Of a stretch of 64,000 bases of DNA, positions 59,557-64,000 are shown one piece after another. How positions within the stretch are numbered: position 1 is the stretch's first letter; every line of letters starts with the position of its first letter. A model generated the notes under the pieces. The model was not told the origin of the DNA and ran no database searches. It worked only from the letters and a program-made list of their open reading frames with translations. The DNA is from Rhodocollybia butyracea (Eukaryota > Basidiomycota > Agaricomycetes > Agaricales > Omphalotaceae). The stretch covers positions 1-64,000 of the forward strand of contig JADNRY010000185.1 in the NCBI GenBank assembly GCA_015501585.1. Direction: 5' to 3'. Made by a program: the position numbers and the translations under genes.

Positions 59557-59818
59557 ACACATTCGCCACCTCCGTATGGAATTAGTGACTATTGAGAGTA
59601 CGTCGCCATTGTTTACTCCAGAGTCAAAGGACTGATGAAGATTCTGTTCATATCTAGTCAAGATCTTTCGTGTTCGTTCCTTCTGCCTTCACTGACAGAA
59701 ACGTTCGACTTACAGGTTTTGTTTGTTTCTAGACTTCGCTCGATTGGCTGCCATGCTCCCTCGAACTAGAAATATACGGAGTTGACAGACATACGTTTGT
59801 CGCCTCAGTATGCAGGTA
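59557..59818 (+). repeat. Two copies of the dispersed end motif
   Basis: 59557-59595 (atacgcgggcacacattcgc, cacctccgtatgg) and 59773-59818 (atacggagttgacagacata, cgcctcagtatgcaggtag) are both diverged forward copies of the motif at 37537 and 50913. They sit about 215 bp apart in direct orientation. No gene is seen between 59335 and 59950. Confidence 0.45.
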
Positions 59819-59949
59819 GAAGGACTGCGCTCCACGCAAAAGCCCCTCCCAGATTTCCATTTTAGTAGTTCCGATAGGCTATTGGGTACGTCTCCTTGAA
59901 AATGCCTAAAGGCTCTCGCTAATCCTTTTCTCCTGGACGATTAGTATTG

Positions 59950-60480
59950 ATCCGGGCTTCTTCTTGCAGTGGTTCACCTGTAAGTGTTTAGCTGCTGAAC
60001 CCTTTCCCTGCTACTACGCAATAACTCTGTCCCTTATCCAATCTCTGCATTTCCCTTTAGACGCCCTCTTGGTCTCCTTGTTCAGGACACGCCTACAGCG
60101 CTTCAACTCGCAGCTCATCATTTCCCTTTGTCAAGTTCTATATATCTCGATCTGGCCGAAACCTGTGAGTCCTGTTCCCGGTTGCTCCCCATTTGAATCG
60201 GATGTCTGGCAAAACCAGGCCCTCGCTCATCCCCATGGGCGTAGCCTTGGTTGCGCTCGGCATCCCGTTTCTCGTTCGTGGGCTGGGATTCTCATTACAA
60301 CTTCTTCACAAAACTAATACCCAGTCTCTTTACAGGTGTAGGATATCCAGTCCTTCCATACGAAACCCGGATAATTAGTGGGTGGCCCTCCAGGGTCTTC
60401 AAAATCGAAATCGTCGGATCCAGAGGCTACGCTCAAACCCACGGGTGCGGCGTTCGTTGATTCTGGCCTTCATTTTCGAG
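59950..60480 (+). pseudogene. Third, partial copy of the TET/JBP upstream region
   Basis: Contains a PKGV-type module (LIPMGVALVALGIPFLVRG, about 60207-60285) with the same intron-like spacing as 45541-45660. It ends in a stretch resembling the beginning of the oxygenase coding exon (gccttcattttcgagtcctgg against gcttttcactttcagaacgc). The rest of the oxygenase is missing. Confidence 0.45.
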
Positions 60481-60700
60481 TCCTGGCAGTAAGGGGATGC
60501 TTCTCCGTCTATTCAAAAGACTGATCAAGTTTTATCTACCGTTGTATTATCGTAGTATCGTAATATTGTAGTACATGCATGCCAGTAATGCCCGTAATGT
60601 TATCCAGAAATAGCAATAGCGATACAAACAGTCCAGCTGTTTCCTACTTCCTGTTGATTCCTCTTAGACCTAAGTACCAAGATCCTATTATTTGAGTTCT

Positions 60701-62384
60701 TTACACGGGGACGAACATGATCCCAGATAACGGATCATAGACGTGAACAGACTGGAGCTGCCATCCGGTCTTCCTGCCCAGCTCAATAAACTCGGGAAGA
60801 GTCCGTTCTTGGCCGTTGAACATGGTCATCATCTACCAGAGAGGAAGGAAAGCTCAGTCAGTTCACGAATCACGAAAGGATGATATAATAACACAGATAT
60901 TATGATGAATATATCCACACACCTGCATATCGAACATTGTATGGAACCCTCCCACACCCAACCCTAAATTGGAAAGTAGTGGCCAGGGGGCTTTACCTAC
61001 CCCTCCCGCACTGGGGGACACGCATACGGCATGATGGCTTCGAAGAAGAGGGGGTAGATGCGTACGCTGTCAAGTGACGCGGCCAGTCTTGACGGGATTA
61101 GAAGCGCCGTTGGGGTATTGTGCTTTCCAGTACTGGTCACAAAGGCGTTGATTAATTATTAACGAGGAATGGGGATTAATAAACGATATATGGAAACGAA
61201 CCTCATCCGCCTGTCCAATCACCTTAGGTAGATCTTGAACAACATATTTTAGATCGGGGAACGCCTTTACGAGAAGGTGAGGGACGGATCCGACGCTCCC
61301 GCCAACATCTACGACGACGCTGTCGGGTTTGAGGTCCTTCCAGTAAATATATGTGCAACAAGTTGAGTAAATCTGAGGTTACGATGATGATTAGGTACCT
61401 TTTGTGAAGCTGTCGGGGGGAAACCTATCGCCAGATCCTTTCATGGCAGAGGAGAGTCGGATGAGGCGCAGGTTGTTGACGGGCTTTTCGTACCAGGTCC
61501 ACATGTCAGCGGTTGGATCCAGGGCCATATTGAACGGCGCAGCAACATCAGTTGGGTTTTCCTCGATGAACTTGGAGATGTAGGCGGCACTCTTCAAGCT
61601 CTCGTCGGTGCTGAAAAAACCAGAATAGTGAGCTCGAGTTGCATCATATTACAGAGAGATTTACAGATGGCCGGCATACGCAGCTGCAGGGGAGCCTTCG
61701 TACTTGATTTTGGGGCTGTAGTGCGGTGAGTGAAGAGATCAACTGGATGTATAATGGGACGATTATTACCTGCTTTGTCTTGATATCTTCCAGCGAGTGG
61801 GCCTTGACGAGCACTGAAGATATACGGTTATTTGCAAAAACGTTGGGGAAGACTCCTCTAAAGGCGTGACGGGATGCCACGTAACGCAAGATACGAGCTA
61901 TCAGACAGAAAATGACAGTCAGCCCACGTTGTTTTGCACAAAAGGAATACCTTGCTAACCAGTCTTGGACTCGTCGATGCCGGCTTTGGCAGAGATGTCG
62001 CGGGTGTTCAATATCTGATGCGTATGCGCGTAAGAGATGGACCGATGTACAGGATCAACCGCATCATACCTGCAAGCCCGAGTCCTTGACGATGTCAGGG
62101 ATATTGGTTTCAACAGCAACACCAAGCGAAGACGAAAGGTACATCGCAGGAGCGTAATCTTGAATTGACTCCATTGGTCCTCGGATGGTGGCGATGATTT
62201 GGTATGCAGCTGCGATGAGGACACGAGTTGTTTGTCCGAGAGCAAAGTCATCGTCCAAGGGACCAGGTTTATAGGGTTCATCAAGTGAAGGATACGGGAT
62301 GCCTGGTTTCGTGTAGGCGGCTTCGAGGGTCTGTATGCTGGAAATTACAATATTTCCAAGCTCAGTGAGAGGAGTGGCCGACAT
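60701..62384 (-). pseudogene. Decayed fungal O-methyltransferase
   Basis: ATG at 62384. Exons about 62384-62070, then ILNTRDISAKAGIDESKT, then ARILRYVASRHAFRGVF, then KIKYEGSPAAAYAGHL, then TDESLKSAAYISKFIEENP...WTWYEKP, are in the order expected for plant-type SAM-dependent O-methyltransferases of fungi. The SAM-binding loop SVVVDVGGSVGSVPHLL is at about 61330-61260. The C-terminal end is recognisable at 61010-60925 (WPLLSNLGLGVGGFHTMFDM) and 60835-60701 (MTMFNGQERTLPEFIELGRK, stop at 60701). Joining KTKQ to PKIKY needs a GC-AG intron or a frameshift, and the frame is broken again after FTKG and near 61030. The segment between the SAM loop and C-terminus that should hold the catalytic His is largely deleted. 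Such enzymes methylate phenolic or secondary metabolites; this one is probably non-functional. Confidence 0.75.
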
Positions 62385-63280
62385 GGCTTATGGCTTAAAG
62401 CCTCTTAAAGCGCAAAGCTTCAAATTTCAAAGCTTCAATATCAAATTTCAAACACTGAGACAGCGGGACAAGGATGAGCTCTGTAGGTGTCGAATCTGGA
62501 TATCAGATAGGCTGAGATTTAATTTGATTGGGAAAGCAAGTGGTGAAGGGAATGCCCAGTCCGTCCAGAGTGGAAATGGCAAGAAAGAGGCGCTCATAAA
62601 TCGCTCACAAACTATGAGCGCCTATCGCAAAGTTATCTCTCGCTCTCAACTAACACGCATGATTCTGCTTGAACGTTTGAACAGCCAGCTGTGTACATTC
62701 TTCTCTCAGCTCCCTTTTCGGTTGGATATTTTCCAGTGACGACTCTCGGGATACCGTGTCAAGTCTCGCCTCAGTCTTCTGCTCTCTTCCGTTCAAATCA
62801 ACATCGGAGGTTAAAATTGACTGTGAGTAACTGAACTTGAACTTTCGGTACATGTTTATGTTATGTTTGCAGATATCCTCTCATGCCCCAATCTTCCAAG
62901 CTCCCAACTCCATGGCGACGCTAAGACAGGTTACAGGCAAAACCTCGATCTGACAGCCAGCCAGTCTGAGGCGCGTCGGTACATGCGCAAAAGCTGTAGG
63001 GTGCAAGTGGGTTCACGCGCGTGAGTTGTTCACGCTTTTTTGTTCTGATCGATCATATAACCAACCTCACAAGAGCCCCACAGTGTCCTCGCTACGAATA
63101 CTGCTTAGTGATTCATTCTCGACATTAACTCAGTCAGTTTCAAGCTCATGGGCTTCGCTTTCGCCTCTCTTTCAGAGTGCATCACCAGTCTTGTTACCTC
63201 CTCGTCGCTTTCTCCATAAATTTCCATCTCCTCGAAGCCATTCTTGTTATTCCCCCAAATACCAGGCGCTCACGCGATCA

Positions 63281-63318
63281 CGTTCAACGTTCAACGTTCA
63301 GCGCTCAAACGTTCAACT
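63281..63318 (+). repeat. Short tandem repeat of cgttcaa
   Basis: Four to five irregular copies of cgttcaa/cgctcaaa in 38 bp inside a Ser/Pro-rich plus-strand frame (63026-63523) that I do not call a gene. 62390-63020 shows no supported gene. Confidence 0.7.
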
Positions 63319-63660
63319 TGGTGTTCTAAGTATCGATGAACTGGGTGGACTGGGTGGAATAACAGTGACTTTGCTTCCGTCCTTCTACAGAGAGGATTAC
63401 AGCGTTGAACCAGCCTATGCATCCAACCTATTGTCGTCCCCGTCTTATATCCCTTTGACTCCGCGTAGTGCTAGTGAGGCCTGGTTCACTTTTACGCCAG
63501 CTTTTCACCGTACAGCGGTGTAAATACAACAGTTTCGGGAAAATGGTATCCGTAGAACTACCTCCCTTCATATTGACGTCACCACCAAAGGCACCGATGC
63601 CTCCAAAATGCTTCTTGTCTTCGCAGTGGGCATCTTGGGAGCCAAAGAAATTTTGAACGT

Positions 63661-64000
63661 TCAAAATACGTCGGAGTATGAGCTGTATGTTGAGAAGGCA
63701 GTAGGCGGCATTGCGTATTGATCCAGCCCTTCTATAAGGAGAATGTACGTATTTCTTTCGTGGTGATGGTGTGAGATACTAACCAATTTGGATAGAGTAA
63801 CCTCGGAGACCATCAACGCCTTCCGACAAGCCACCTTCCGAAGCTCCAACTTTCCCAATGGACACATTCGACTCAATGATCCATCGCCAAAATTCCACTT
63901 CTTTCACCTCCACTCCGTCGACCAACTCAATTCCAATTCGTCTTTTGTCTTGACCATCCACAGGACTAGAAACGATCAAGAGATCGTCCACTGCTTCAGT
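63661..64000 (-). CDS. 3' end of an unknown gene running off the right edge
   Basis: Minus-strand exon from beyond 64000 down to 63784, a 51-nt intron 63783-63733/63732 (GTTAGT...TATAG), and a last exon 63731-63661. The encoded C-terminus reads VDGQDKRRIGIELVDGVEV, EVEFWRWIIESNVSIGKVG and, across the splice, SIQIEGLDQYAMPPTAFSTY, stop at 63661. Frame continuity through the intron supports coding. The N-terminal part is outside the window and I do not recognise the family. Confidence 0.55.

Overview
This is eukaryotic nuclear DNA from a filamentous fungus, most likely an agaricomycete basidiomycete. The convincing genes are broken by many short introns (about 45-60 nt, GTRNGT...YAG). They encode protein types typical of mushroom-forming fungi: an F-box protein, fungal kinase-like proteins, TET/JBP-type 2OG-Fe(II) oxygenases and a fungal O-methyltransferase. 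I cannot name the species. Most of the window is repeats, gene relics and transposon-like debris; I see only about six well-supported genes.

Layout. (1) 1-16818: a macrosatellite of roughly 4.0-kb tandem units that probably continues past the left edge. Units start at 1, 3991, 8068, 10628 and 14634; the third is rearranged and shortened, the fifth is truncated. Each full unit holds diverged internal sub-repeats, including three copies of a GC-rich hairpin module. No convincing gene is present. (2) 16819-23985: a mosaic of dispersed repeats: 49-bp CACGTG minisatellites, two copies of an 870-bp element, a 530-bp palindrome, a 900-bp tandem duplication, and many tRNA-like or SINE-like sequences. 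It ends in strong hairpins and a short telomere-like tract. (3) 24006-26870: a degenerate ribonucleotide reductase small-subunit relic, two SINE copies and a TET/JBP fragment. (4) 27033-32645: a three-exon kinase-like gene (Crinkler-type C-terminal domain), an FHA-domain relic and an F-box gene, all sharing this stretch with little space between them. (5) 32650-38950: mostly undecodable sequence with low-confidence exons and a MITE-like inverted-repeat element. (6) 38953-44250: one clear four-exon gene of unknown function, two weaker candidates and a duplicated repeat. (7) 44680-50960: a TET/JBP-like oxygenase gene with a frameshift, a three-exon coiled-coil gene, and an FHA-RING ubiquitin-ligase relic homologous to the one at 29 kb. 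(8) 52622-56260: a five-exon fungal kinase-like gene and an inverted, internally deleted second TET/JBP copy. (9) 56599-64000: an inverted-repeat element, a small three-exon gene, a third fragment of the TET/JBP upstream region, a decayed O-methyltransferase and the 3' end of a gene running off the right edge.

The genes form no evident pathway. The common theme is repeated copying of the same accessory cassettes (TET/JBP, FHA-RING, SINEs, short terminal-repeat elements) next to a large satellite array, as in a subtelomeric or heterochromatic accessory region. Exon coordinates come from splice-site reading and frame continuity only.
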